Source of the DNA: Rhodopseudomonas palustris JSC-3b
Lineage (GTDB): Bacteria; Pseudomonadota; Alphaproteobacteria; Rhizobiales; Xanthobacteraceae
NCBI GenBank assembly: GCA_000504425.1
Contig: KI632513.1
Span: 3,490,533 to 3,554,532 of the forward strand
DNA: 64,000 nt
Direction of reading: 5' to 3'
Part shown: piece by piece, positions 1 through 8,137 of the stretch
How the letters are laid out: every line of letters starts with the position of its first letter
How positions within the stretch are numbered: the first letter of the stretch is position 1
The notes under the pieces: model-generated
Database searches by the model: none
What the model saw: only the letters and a program-made list of their open reading frames with translations
Told to the model about the DNA's origin: nothing
Made by a program: the position numbers and the translations under genes

Positions 1-36
1 GTATCACGAACCACAGAGGCGGCCAGCGACCTCGTT

Positions 37-537
37 CTAAAAATCCAGCCGCTCGCGAATGGCGTCGATGCCCGCTTTGGCGCAGGCTTCGTCGATATCG
101 CCGCCCGGCGCACCCGAGACACCGATCGCGCCGACCAGCGAGCCGGCTGCGTCGATGGTGATGGCGCCGCCCAGGATCAGCGCGCCCGGCACGCTGCGCA
201 GCCCGGACAGCGCCGAGCCCGGCTGGCTTAAGTTCTGCAGATCGGTGGTGGCGGTGCGGAACGTCGCCGCGGTCCAGGCCTTGCCGGTCGCGGTCGGAAT
301 GGTGTGCGCACCAGCAAAGCGGTCGCGCAGCGTCACTTGCGTAAGGCCGAAACGATCGACCACCGCGACCCCGACCTGAAAGCCGCGCTTGCGGCATTCG
401 TTGAGTGCGGCGCGCGCGCAGTCGAGCGCCAGTTCCGGGCTGAGCGCCTTGTAGGTCACCAGCGCGTCCTGCGCGCGTGCGGAGGTCGCAACAGCGCTGG
501 CGGCGAGCAGGGCGATGAGCAATGAGCGGATCATCAT
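37..537 (-). CDS. GlcG/HbpS (DUF336) family periplasmic protein
   Basis: A 166-residue protein with an N-terminal hydrophobic signal peptide ending near SARAQ, followed by one GlcG/HbpS-type domain. Typical features are the AVVDRFG segment, the GKAWTAATFR helix and the glycine-rich GALILGGAITI and GAIGVSGAPGG stretches. Some members of the family bind haem or cobalamin, but the role here is unknown. It starts 30 nt after the soxX stop, so it is probably the last gene of a soxA-soxX-DUF336 transcript, and the signal peptide puts it in the same compartment as the Sox proteins. I chose the ATG at 537 because a GGGA element lies just upstream; the upstream TTG at 546 is less likely. Confidence 0.8.
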   Translation of the reverse strand: MMIRSLLIALLAASAVATSARAQDALVTYKALSPELALDCARAALNECRKRGFQVGVAVVDRFGLTQVTLRDRFAGAHTIPTATGKAWTAATFRTATTDLQNLSQPGSALSGLRSVPGALILGGAITIDAAGSLVGAIGVSGAPGGDIDEACAKAGIDAIRERLDF

Positions 538-567
538 GATCAGCAATCCCAGTTGGTTTGTTGCGGG

Positions 568-1203
568 CTATTTGTTCACGGGCGATTGCGGATCGAACAG
601 GAACGCCATCACGTCCTTGATCTGCTGCTCGGTCAGGAATTTGTTTGCGCCAAAGCGTGGCATGTTCGAGCACGCCACCACGGCCTGCGAATTGTAGATC
701 TTGATATAAGCGCGCTTGATTTCGGCGGGATCGTAGTGGCGGTCCTTGCCGTAATGGGTCAGGCTCGGCCCGAGCGTGCCGAACGACACTTCCGATTGCT
801 CCATCTGATGGCAGGCGTAGCAATTGCCGCCATTGACGGTGTCGGCATCGTCGGAAAACTGGCCGCCGCGGCCGTTATTGGCGATCTTGGCGCCGGACTT
901 CCAATCGCCCAGGAATTGGCCGTCGGCCGGCAGCACCACCCGGTTGCTCTCCTCGGCGATCAGCTTTTCAGCCAGCGCCGGCGGCGGCTCGTTGCGATAG
1001 CTGCTGCATACTTTCATCGCCTCGTCCGGTACGATCTTGGCCTGCCATTCCGGCGGCGCCTTGCCGAACGTCGCTTTCAGATAATTGTCGACCACCTCCT
1101 GGCTGACCGCGGGCTTGGCCACCGGCAGCGGCAGATCGGCGGCGTGGCCGGCCGCGATGGTGCTGATCGTTGCGAGCATGACGGCACAGAGCGTCTTGGT
1201 CAT
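568..1203 (-). CDS. soxX: SoxX, c-type cytochrome subunit of SoxAX
   Basis: A 211-residue exported monohaem cytochrome c. Residues 1-21 are a signal peptide; the haem-binding CYACH is at about 128-132, and NMPRFG at about 180-185 supplies the distal methionine. In the Sox pathway SoxX pairs with SoxA. SoxAX couples thiosulfate oxidatively to the carrier SoxY in the periplasm and passes electrons to a small cytochrome c. The gene starts 12 nt after soxA ends and has a GAGGA ribosome-binding site. The insert between the signal peptide and the haem site makes it longer than the smallest SoxX proteins, as in many alphaproteobacteria. Confidence 0.93.
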   Translation of the reverse strand: MTKTLCAVMLATISTIAAGHAADLPLPVAKPAVSQEVVDNYLKATFGKAPPEWQAKIVPDEAMKVCSSYRNEPPPALAEKLIAEESNRVVLPADGQFLGDWKSGAKIANNGRGGQFSDDADTVNGGNCYACHQMEQSEVSFGTLGPSLTHYGKDRHYDPAEIKRAYIKIYNSQAVVACSNMPRFGANKFLTEQQIKDVMAFLFDPQSPVNK

Positions 1204-1215
1204 GACAGCCGGTCC

Positions 1216-2043
1216 TCAGCGCTTGATGGAAGGAACGTTGATGTCGCCGCCCGCCGCCTGCTTATTGAGAAACAGCGTGAGCGCGGTGATGCCGTCCGAG
1301 CCATATTCAGGCACGGGCCAGCGCTGCTGCCGGTAGCAGTCCCATAGCCGGTGCTGCATGGTGCGCAGCGCGCCCTGCGACACGCGATAGGTCGGCCAGG
1401 AGCCCATCGCTTCCTGGGCCTGCGGGCTGGGCTTGGAGAAGTTCGGTAGTTGCTGCAGGCGGATGCGCTTGCCTTCCTCGCCGTGGCAGGTGGCGCAGGC
1501 AAAATCCATCACGCCGCCGCGGCGATAGAACATTTCCTCGCCAACCGCCGCCATCTCCTTTTCCTTGGGGTGACTGAGCTGCGGCTCGATCTTCATGCCG
1601 CTCGATTTGTTGGCGATGAACGCCACCAGATCCTGCATGTCGGAGGCGCGTCCCGGCGCCGAGAAGCGCCGCGCGATCACATCCTTGGTATCCAGCGCCT
1701 GCAGCTTGTCCATGCACCACAGCAGCCGCTGCTCAAGATCCATCACCCGGTCGGCATCGGCGAAGTAGCGCGGCAGCTTGGCATAGGCGCCTTCCAGCTT
1801 GCCGGCGCCAAGCCCGAGATCGCATTGTTCCAGCGAGACATTGTTGGCGCCGCGCGGCTGCTTCCACAGCACTTCGCCGCGATCGACCGCGAGGTAACCG
1901 GGATTGGACATCGGATCGGAGATCATCGCGCGGTAACGCTCGATCTCCTTCTCGCCATTGTCCTTATTGTCCTGAGCGTGAGCCATGACGCCCATGCTGC
2001 AAAGCAGCATCAGTGCGCCAGCCGCGATCGCCGCTGCTCTCAT
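1216..2043 (-). CDS. soxA: SoxA, catalytic cytochrome of SoxAX (monohaem type)
   Basis: A 275-residue exported protein with a signal peptide ending near AHAQ. It has one haem motif, CATCH, at about 183-187. The conserved C-terminal cysteine in LWDCYRQQ (about 236) is, in characterised SoxA, the modified active-site haem ligand. The N-terminal domain has no CxxCH; instead two isolated cysteines (EQCDLG and LLWCMDK) could form the disulfide that replaces the first haem in monohaem SoxA. It joins thiosulfate to SoxY-Cys. A GGGAGGAG ribosome-binding site precedes the ATG. It is the first gene of the leftward sox transcript, divergent from soxY. Confidence 0.95.
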   Translation of the reverse strand: MRAAAIAAGALMLLCSMGVMAHAQDNKDNGEKEIERYRAMISDPMSNPGYLAVDRGEVLWKQPRGANNVSLEQCDLGLGAGKLEGAYAKLPRYFADADRVMDLEQRLLWCMDKLQALDTKDVIARRFSAPGRASDMQDLVAFIANKSSGMKIEPQLSHPKEKEMAAVGEEMFYRRGGVMDFACATCHGEEGKRIRLQQLPNFSKPSPQAQEAMGSWPTYRVSQGALRTMQHRLWDCYRQQRWPVPEYGSDGITALTLFLNKQAAGGDINVPSIKR

Positions 2044-2099
2044 CAACTCCTCCCTGTTGGCCGTCTTGGTGCGGCTCCATCAATCGACTTCTGTCGGGT

Positions 2100-2170
2100 A
2101 TCTTTACATTCAAGAAAATCGATATAATGATATTTGTATCTTGATAGCGGCGGCTTGATATCGTCAAGCG
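2100..2170. promoter_or_regulatory. Divergent soxA/soxY control region
   Basis: The 171 bp between soxA and soxY is AT-rich from about 2101 to 2150, unlike the surrounding DNA. The heptamer CTTGATA occurs at 2140-2146 and again at 2154-2160, exactly 14 bp apart. CTTGA (2154-2158) and TCAAG (2164-2168) also form a short inverted repeat. Such repeats between divergent sox genes would suit an ArsR-type SoxR repressor, but no regulator gene is present in this window. I cannot assign -35 and -10 boxes with confidence. Confidence 0.4.
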
Positions 2171-2214
2171 AAACTATCGCCAGGGAGCGCAGACTCCCGT
2201 TGGAGGACGTCACC

Positions 2215-2679
2215 ATGGGTTGGAATGCGGGCAAACCGTCTCGTCGTGAAGCTCTGGGGCTGGCAGCCATCGCGGGGTTCGCCGCGCTGCTGGCGCCGCG
2301 GCTGTCATTCGCTGACCAGCAAATGGTCGATGCCGAACTGAAGAAACTGTACGGCGACAAGAAGTTCGAGGCGGGCAAGATCAAGCTCGACGTGCCGGAA
2401 ATCGCCGAAAACGGCCTGGTGGTGCCGATCTCGGTCGAAGTTGATAGTCCGATGACCGAGGCCGACTACGTCAAGGCGGTCCATGTCTTTGCCGATGGCA
2501 ATCCGCTGCCCGGCATCGTCAGCTACAAATTCTCGCCGGCCTGCGGCAAGGCGGCAGCATCGACACGGATGCGGCTCGCGCAGACCCAGAACATCATCTG
2601 CGTTGCCGAAATGTCGAACGGCAGCCTGTACATGGCCAAAGCCAACGTCAAAGTGACGATCGGCGGCTGCGGCGGCTAA
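2215..2679 (+). CDS. soxY: SoxY, sulfur-carrier subunit of SoxYZ
   Basis: A 154-residue Tat-exported protein: the twin-arginine motif SRREALG is near residue 10, followed by a hydrophobic stretch ending near SFA. The C-terminus is the flexible GGCGG arm whose cysteine carries the covalently bound sulfur chain during thiosulfate oxidation. It pairs with SoxZ and visits SoxAX, SoxB and SoxCD in turn. I chose the ATG at 2215 because GGAGG at 2202-2206 is well placed and the Tat signal then sits at the N-terminus; an upstream ATG at 2134 would bury it. Confidence 0.95.
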   Translation: MGWNAGKPSRREALGLAAIAGFAALLAPRLSFADQQMVDAELKKLYGDKKFEAGKIKLDVPEIAENGLVVPISVEVDSPMTEADYVKAVHVFADGNPLPGIVSYKFSPACGKAAASTRMRLAQTQNIICVAEMSNGSLYMAKANVKVTIGGCGG

Positions 2680-2715
2680 CGCTCCGTTCAACGAAACAAG
2701 GCGAGGAAAGTCATC

Positions 2716-3045
2716 ATGTCGAGCGCACCCACCCCCCGCGTCCGTGTTCCGGCCCAGGCCAAGCCGGGCGAACTGATCGAAATCAAGACGCTGATCTCTC
2801 ATGAAATGGAGTCCGGTCAGCGCAAGGACGCCGCCGGCAAGATCGTGCCGCGCAAGATCATCAACAAATTCGTGGCCGAGTTTAATGGCAAGCCGTTCTT
2901 TGAAGCCGAGTGGAATCCGGCGATTTCGTCGAATCCGTTCCAGTCGTTCTTCTACAAGGCGTCCGAGAGCGGCGAATTCACCTTCACCTGGAAGGATGAT
3001 GACGGCTCCAACTACGTCTCCAAAAACAAAATAACCGTCGGTTAG
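2716..3045 (+). CDS. soxZ: SoxZ, partner of the SoxY sulfur carrier
   Basis: A 109-residue protein of the usual SoxZ length, with the family's opening VRVPAQAKPGELIEIKTLI, the central HEMESGQRKD segment and the closing FTFTWKDDDG strand. It has no signal peptide, as expected, because it is co-exported with the Tat-dependent SoxY. It is an Ig-like beta sandwich that forms the SoxYZ heterodimer. It lies 36 nt after soxY with a GAGGA element before the ATG. Confidence 0.95.
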   Translation: MSSAPTPRVRVPAQAKPGELIEIKTLISHEMESGQRKDAAGKIVPRKIINKFVAEFNGKPFFEAEWNPAISSNPFQSFFYKASESGEFTFTWKDDDGSNYVSKNKITVG

Positions 3046-3133
3046 TTCGCAAGCGCCGCGGCTCACGCCGCGGCCGCGCACCAACGACAATGACCGCCGA
3101 ATTGGCGGCGATGAGACGGCTAAGGGTGGAACG

Positions 3134-4831
3134 ATGATTTCAAGGCGGGAATTCCTGCAAGCGACGGCGGCTGCCTCGGCGCTGGTGCTCGGCTCTGGGC
3201 TCGGGCCGCTCGGCCAGGTCGCGGCGCAGCAGCGCTTGACGCAGGCCGACATCACGCAATTCGACGCGCTTGGCCGCCTCACCATCCTGCACGTCACCGA
3301 CATTCACGCGCAGCTGATGCCGCTGCACTTCCGCGAACCGTCGATCAATCTCGGGGTCGGCGAGGTCAAGGGACAGCCGCCGCATCTCACCGACGCCGAG
3401 TTCCGCGCCTATTTCAAGATCGCCACCGGATCGGCCGATGCGTTCGCGCTGACCTCCGATGATTTCATCTCGCTGGCGCGCAATTACGGCCGGATGGGCG
3501 GGCTCGACCGGATCGCCACGCTGGTCGCCGCGGTGCGCGCCGAACGTGGCGCCGACAATGTGCTGCTGCTCGACGGCGGTGATACCTGGCAGGGCAGCTG
3601 GACCGCACTCAAGACCGACGGCCAGGACATGGTCGATGTCATGTCGGCGCTCAAGCTCGACGCCATGACCGCGCATTGGGAATTCACGCTCGGCGCCGAT
3701 CGCGTCAAGGCGATCGTCGATGCCGCGCCGTTCGCGTTCCTGGCGCAAAACGTGCGCGACAACGAATGGCAGGAGCCGGTGTTCGAGGCGCGCAAGACCT
3801 TTGAACGCGGCGGCGTCAAGGTTGCGGTGATCGGTCAGGCGCTGCCGCGTACCGCGGTTGCCAATCCGCGCTGGATGTTTCCGCGCTGGGAATTCGGCAT
3901 TCGCGAGGAAGATATCCAGAAGCAGGTCGATGCCGCGCGCGCCGAAGGCGCCGCCGTGGTGGTGCTGCTGTCGCATAATGGCTTCGACGTCGATCGCAAG
4001 CTCGCCAGCCGCGTCAAAGGAATCGACGTCATTCTCACCGGCCACACCCATGATGCCATGCCGGGCCTGGTCCGGGTCGGCGACACCGTGCTGGTGGCGT
4101 CGGGCTCGCACGGCAAATTCGTATCAAGGCTCGATATCGATGTGGCGAATGGCAAGGTCGGCGGGCTGCGCTTCAAGCTGATGCCGGTGTTCGCCGACGC
4201 GATCGCGCCCGATCCGGCGATGGCCAAGCTGATCGATCAAGTGCGCGCGCCCTATGCCGAGGATCTGCAACGCACCATCGGCCGCACCGACTCGCTGCTG
4301 TACCGGCGTGGCAATTTCAACGGCACCTTCGACGATCTGATCTGTAACGCCATGCTGGAGCAGCGTGACGTCGAGATCGCGCTGTCGCCCGGCTTCCGCT
4401 GGGGCGGCTCGCTGCTGCCCAATGACGAGATCACCTGGGAGCACGTCACCAACGCCACCGCGATTACTTATCCGAACTGCTACCGGATCGAGATGACCGG
4501 CCAGCAGCTCAAAGAGGTGCTGGAAGACATCGCCGACAATATCTTCCACCCGGACCCGTATTTCCAGGGCGGCGGCGACATGGTGCGGGTCGGCGGCATG
4601 GGCTACGCGATCGACATTGCCAAACCGGCTGGCGCGCGCATTTCCGATCTCACCCATCTCAAGAGCGGCAAGCCGATCGAAGCGTCCAAGCGCTACAGCG
4701 TCGCCGGCTGGGCCAGCGTCAATGAAGGCACCCAGGGCCCGCCGATCTGGGATGTGCTGGCGGCCCATATCGAGCGCCACAAGGTGGTGTCGGTGACGCC
4801 CAACAACGCCGTGAAGGTTTTGGGAAGCTGA
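3134..4831 (+). CDS. soxB: SoxB, sulfate thiohydrolase
   Basis: A 565-residue Tat-exported enzyme (SRREFLQ twin-arginine motif near residue 3). The N-terminal metallophosphoesterase domain shows HVTDIHAQL, LLDGGDTWQGS, HWEFTLG, LLSHNG and ILTGHTHD, the ligand motifs of the dimanganese site. The C-terminal 5'-nucleotidase-like domain includes NGTFDDLICNAML. SoxB hydrolyses the terminal sulfonate from SoxY-bound S-sulfocysteine and releases sulfate in the periplasm. The length is typical. It follows soxZ by 88 nt and precedes soxC by 48 nt, consistent with one soxYZBCD transcript. Confidence 0.96.
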   Translation: MISRREFLQATAAASALVLGSGLGPLGQVAAQQRLTQADITQFDALGRLTILHVTDIHAQLMPLHFREPSINLGVGEVKGQPPHLTDAEFRAYFKIATGSADAFALTSDDFISLARNYGRMGGLDRIATLVAAVRAERGADNVLLLDGGDTWQGSWTALKTDGQDMVDVMSALKLDAMTAHWEFTLGADRVKAIVDAAPFAFLAQNVRDNEWQEPVFEARKTFERGGVKVAVIGQALPRTAVANPRWMFPRWEFGIREEDIQKQVDAARAEGAAVVVLLSHNGFDVDRKLASRVKGIDVILTGHTHDAMPGLVRVGDTVLVASGSHGKFVSRLDIDVANGKVGGLRFKLMPVFADAIAPDPAMAKLIDQVRAPYAEDLQRTIGRTDSLLYRRGNFNGTFDDLICNAMLEQRDVEIALSPGFRWGGSLLPNDEITWEHVTNATAITYPNCYRIEMTGQQLKEVLEDIADNIFHPDPYFQGGGDMVRVGGMGYAIDIAKPAGARISDLTHLKSGKPIEASKRYSVAGWASVNEGTQGPPIWDVLAAHIERHKVVSVTPNNAVKVLGS

Positions 4832-4879
4832 AACCGATCGAAGCTGGATAGTTCGAACGCCGGAGCACGAGCGATTGCG

Positions 4880-6160
4880 ATGAGCAAGCAAGCCCCCAAA
4901 GACGTCCTCAACCGCCGTGGTTTCCTGGGTGCAGCGGGGCTGCTGGCCGCCGGCGCCGCGCTGCCGATCGGCAAGGCCAAGGCCGAAGCCGCCGCGCAGC
5001 CTGATCCCGCGATCACCGAAGTGCACGATTTCAACAAGCTGCTCGGCGACGGCGTCGATCGCCGGCCCTATGGCATGCCGTCGAAATACGAAAAGCATGT
5101 CGTGCGCCGCGATGTCGGCTGGCTGACCGCCTCGGCGGAATCCTCGGTAAACTTTACGCCGCTGCACGAACTCGACGGCATTATCACGCCATCCGGCCTG
5201 TGCTTTGAGCGGCATCACAGCGGCGTCGCGGAGATCAATCCCGCCGACCATCGGCTGATGATCAACGGCCTGGTGGAAAAACCGCTGGTCTTCACCATGG
5301 AAGACATCAAGCGCATGCCGCGCGTCAACCGCATCTACTTCCTGGAATGCGCGGCTAATTCCGGCATGGAGTGGCGCGGCGCCCAGCTCAATGGCTGTCA
5401 GTTCACGCACGGCATGGTGCACAATGTCATGTACACCGGCGTGCCGCTCAAAGTGCTGCTCGATGAAGCCGGGCTGAAGCCCAACGTGAAATGGCTGATG
5501 CTGGAAGGCGCCGACGCCGCCGGCCTCAACCGTTCGCTGCCGATCGACAAGGCGCTCAATGACGTGCTGATCGCGTTCGCCATGAATGGCGAGGCGCTGC
5601 GTCCGGAGCAGGGTTATCCGCTGCGCGCGGTGATCCCTGGCTGGCAGGGCAATATGTGGGTCAAGTGGCTGCGCCGGATCGAAGCCGGCGACATGCCGTG
5701 GCAGACCCGCGAGGAAACCTCGAAATACACCGACCTGATGCCGGATGGCCGGGCGCGCAAGCACACCTTCGTCATGGATGCCAAGTCGGTGGTCACCAAT
5801 CCATCGCCGCAGGCGCCGCTCAAGCACAAGGGTCGCAATGTACTGAGCGGCTTTGCCTGGTCCGGGCGCGGCACCATCAAGCGCGTCGATGTCTCGATCG
5901 ACGGCGGCCGCAACTGGGGCACGGCGCGGCTCGATGGCCCGATCCTCGATAAGTCGCTGACGCGGTTCTATGTCGATTTCGACTGGAACGGTCAGGAGAT
6001 GATGATCCAGTCACGCGCCATCGACGACACCGGCTATGTGCAGCCAAGCAAGCCGGAGCTGCGCAAGATCCGCGGCGTCAACTCGATCTACCACAACAAC
6101 GGCATCCAGACTTGGCTCGTCCGCGCCAACGGGGAAACGGAAAATGTCGAGATCAGCTAG
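4880..6160 (+). CDS. soxC: SoxC, molybdenum subunit of sulfane dehydrogenase
   Basis: A 426-residue Tat-exported protein (NRRGFLGAAG) of the sulfite oxidase family. The molybdenum-ligating cysteine is in YFLECAANSG, at residue 157. The oxidoreductase molybdopterin domain is followed by a dimerisation domain (VSIDGGRNWGTARL). With SoxD it oxidises the sulfane sulfur on SoxY, which allows complete oxidation of thiosulfate to sulfate without stored sulfur globules. Its last 17 nt overlap the soxD start, so the two are probably translationally coupled. Confidence 0.95.
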   Translation: MSKQAPKDVLNRRGFLGAAGLLAAGAALPIGKAKAEAAAQPDPAITEVHDFNKLLGDGVDRRPYGMPSKYEKHVVRRDVGWLTASAESSVNFTPLHELDGIITPSGLCFERHHSGVAEINPADHRLMINGLVEKPLVFTMEDIKRMPRVNRIYFLECAANSGMEWRGAQLNGCQFTHGMVHNVMYTGVPLKVLLDEAGLKPNVKWLMLEGADAAGLNRSLPIDKALNDVLIAFAMNGEALRPEQGYPLRAVIPGWQGNMWVKWLRRIEAGDMPWQTREETSKYTDLMPDGRARKHTFVMDAKSVVTNPSPQAPLKHKGRNVLSGFAWSGRGTIKRVDVSIDGGRNWGTARLDGPILDKSLTRFYVDFDWNGQEMMIQSRAIDDTGYVQPSKPELRKIRGVNSIYHNNGIQTWLVRANGETENVEIS

Positions 6161-6839
6161 TGCGCTGCGTGCGCTGACGGCGTCGTTCGCCGCACTCGGC
6201 CTGCTCACCTCGGTCGCGCTCGCGCAGCAGCAGCTCGCGATCAAGCCGGGCGCCAAGCTCGGCCTCGGCCGGGCGGCGCTGCCGGAAGAAATCAAGGCGT
6301 GGGACACCGATGTGCGGCCCGATGGCGTCGGGCTGCCGGACGGCAAGGGCACGCCGAAACTGGGCGATGCGATCTTTCAGGAACGCTGCTCGACCTGCCA
6401 CGGCGAGTTCGGCGAAGGCGTCGGCCGCTATCCGGTGCTGGCCGGCGGTCTTGGTAGTCTGAAGGCCGACCGCCCGGACAAGACCGTCGGCTCGTATTGG
6501 CCTGATGCCACCACGCTGTTCGACTACATCAAGCGCGCGATGCCTTATGGCAATGCCCGCTCGCTGACCGACGATGAGATCTATGCGGTCGCGGCCTATA
6601 TTCTCAGCATGAACGACGTCATCAAGGACGAGAATTTCGAGCTGAACAAGAACACGCTGGCCAAGATCAAAATGCCGAACGCCGCCGGGTTCTATGAGGA
6701 CGACCGCGACACCACCGAAAAGCACTTTTGGAACAAGTCGCCGTGCATGAGTAATTGCCGCGACGAGCCCAAGGTGATCGGCCGGGCGATCTCGGTGGAC
6801 GTCACGCCGGAAGGCAAGAACGGCCCGGCGGTCGATTAG
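6144..6839 (+). CDS. soxD: SoxD, cytochrome c subunit of sulfane dehydrogenase (short, monohaem)
   Basis: A 231-residue exported cytochrome. The signal peptide ends near ALAQ and the single haem motif CSTCH is at residues 82-86. Paracoccus SoxD is much longer and binds two haems; here the second cytochrome domain is absent and replaced by about 70 residues with a CMSNC cysteine pair but no CxxCH. It should accept electrons from SoxC. I chose the ATG at 6144 because it gives a clean signal peptide and overlaps soxC by 17 nt. Short SoxD versions occur in related alphaproteobacteria, so this is probably not a truncation. Confidence 0.92.
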   Translation: MSRSASALRALTASFAALGLLTSVALAQQQLAIKPGAKLGLGRAALPEEIKAWDTDVRPDGVGLPDGKGTPKLGDAIFQERCSTCHGEFGEGVGRYPVLAGGLGSLKADRPDKTVGSYWPDATTLFDYIKRAMPYGNARSLTDDEIYAVAAYILSMNDVIKDENFELNKNTLAKIKMPNAAGFYEDDRDTTEKHFWNKSPCMSNCRDEPKVIGRAISVDVTPEGKNGPAVD

Positions 6840-6956
6840 TCGCAAGCGCAACGGAGCCGGTCTCAGCGATGGCTTGCGGAAGATCAATGACGGCCAGAGG
6901 GCAGCAGCGAGGGTGGTGAGGACGCCGGCGGCGGCTTCGCCCAGGGGAGTTCGGCC

Positions 6957-8030
6957 GTGAACTTGGATGCCCTCTCTGCCCATTTCGATGAAGACGTGCT
7001 GCTGACCGCTGGCGGCGTGCTCATCGGCGTGATCTTCGGGGCCTGCGCCCAGCGCAGCACGTTCTGCCTGCGCTCGGCCACCATCGAATTTGCCGAAGGC
7101 CGGTTCGGCAACAAGCTGGCGATCTGGCTATTGACCTTTTCCGCCGCGGTGATCGCCACCCAGGGCGCGATCCTCGCCGGCGTGCTCGACGTCAGCGAGG
7201 CGCGCCAGCTCGCGGCACGCGGCAGCCTGTCCGGGGCGATCATCGGCGGCTTGATGTTCGGCTGCGGCATGATCCTGGCGCGCGGCTGTGCCAGCCGGCT
7301 GCTGGTGCTGTCGGCGACCGGCAATCTGCGCGCGCTGATCACCGGGCTGATCCTGACCATCGTGGCGCAGGCGTCGCTGCGCGGCCTGCTGTCGCCGGTG
7401 CGCGAGCAATTATTCAATCTCTGGACGGTGCAGGGCGGCGCCTCGCGCAGCCTGTTGTCGCTGATCCATGCCGGCGCGCTGTTCGGCACGCTGCTTGGTG
7501 CCGCGTTGCTGGTGCTCGGGCTGTGGCTGGCCTACCGCGCCAGCGTTGGTCTGCGCACCGGGATCTATGCGATCGGCGTTGGGCTCGCGGTCGCCGGCGG
7601 TTGGCTGATCACCTATCTGTTGGCACAGCAGGCCTTTACCCCGGTGACCATCAAGAGCGTCAGCTTCATCGGGCCATCGGCCGATACGCTGATGGGGCTG
7701 ATCAACTCGCCGTCGCTGCCGCTCGGTTTCGATACCGGCATGGTGCCGGGGGTGTTTGCCGGCGCGCTGCTGGCGTCGCTGGCCGGCCGGGATTGGAAGC
7801 TGCAAGGCTTTCACGACGGCCCGAGCATGACGCGCTACGCGATCGGCGCGATCCTGATGGGGTTTGGCGGCATGCTGGCCGGCGGCTGCGCGGTCGGCGC
7901 TGGCGTCACTGGCGGCGCGATCTTCGCGGTCACCGCCTGGGTGGCGCTGCTGGCGATGTGGATCGGCGCGATGGCGACCCATCTATTGGTCGATCGGCCC
8001 GCCGCGACCGCGGCCGTCGCCGCCAAATAA
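6957..8030 (+). CDS. YeeE/YedE family sulfur-compound transporter
   Basis: A 357-residue polytopic inner-membrane protein with roughly nine to ten hydrophobic segments. It carries repeated glycine-cysteine motifs of the YeeE/YedE (TsuA) family: FGACAQRSTFCLRS near the N-terminus, FGCGMILARGCASRLL near residue 100 and LAGGCAVGAGVTGG near residue 310. Characterised members import thiosulfate. Its place 117 nt after soxD suggests it moves thiosulfate or a sulfur intermediate for the Sox system (inference). The start is GTG at 6957 with GGGGAG about 8 nt upstream. Confidence 0.85.
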   Translation: MNLDALSAHFDEDVLLTAGGVLIGVIFGACAQRSTFCLRSATIEFAEGRFGNKLAIWLLTFSAAVIATQGAILAGVLDVSEARQLAARGSLSGAIIGGLMFGCGMILARGCASRLLVLSATGNLRALITGLILTIVAQASLRGLLSPVREQLFNLWTVQGGASRSLLSLIHAGALFGTLLGAALLVLGLWLAYRASVGLRTGIYAIGVGLAVAGGWLITYLLAQQAFTPVTIKSVSFIGPSADTLMGLINSPSLPLGFDTGMVPGVFAGALLASLAGRDWKLQGFHDGPSMTRYAIGAILMGFGGMLAGGCAVGAGVTGGAIFAVTAWVALLAMWIGAMATHLLVDRPAATAAVAAK

Positions 8031-8060
8031 CGTACCGAGAGCGGCAGACCAGGCAGACTA

Positions 8061-8090
8061 TCCCTCCCCGCCGCTACGCGGGGGGAGGGA
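8061..8090. terminator. GC-rich hairpin between convergent genes
   Basis: TCCCTCCCC and GGGGAGGGA pair across a CGCCGCTACGCG centre in the 107-bp gap between the rightward YeeE-like gene and the leftward feoB. It has no U-tract on either strand, so it may be a bidirectional transcription barrier or simply a repeat. Similar CCCTCCCC hairpins lie near 29853, 43925 and, in degenerate form, 24525, so this is one member of a dispersed family. Confidence 0.5.
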
Positions 8091-8137
8091 AGGACTCGGG
8101 TCACAATGTAGTCGGGAGGTTAGAACCGAACGCCGGC

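Noticed and set aside
2154-2168. FNR/FixK-like box in the sox promoter
   Set aside because: The TTGA and TCAA halves are one base too close for the TTGAT-N4-ATCAA consensus.
4124-5827. Long leftward frame opposite soxB/soxC
   Set aside because: Shadow of soxB and soxC, which carry clear catalytic and Tat motifs; no ribosome-binding site and low-complexity composition.
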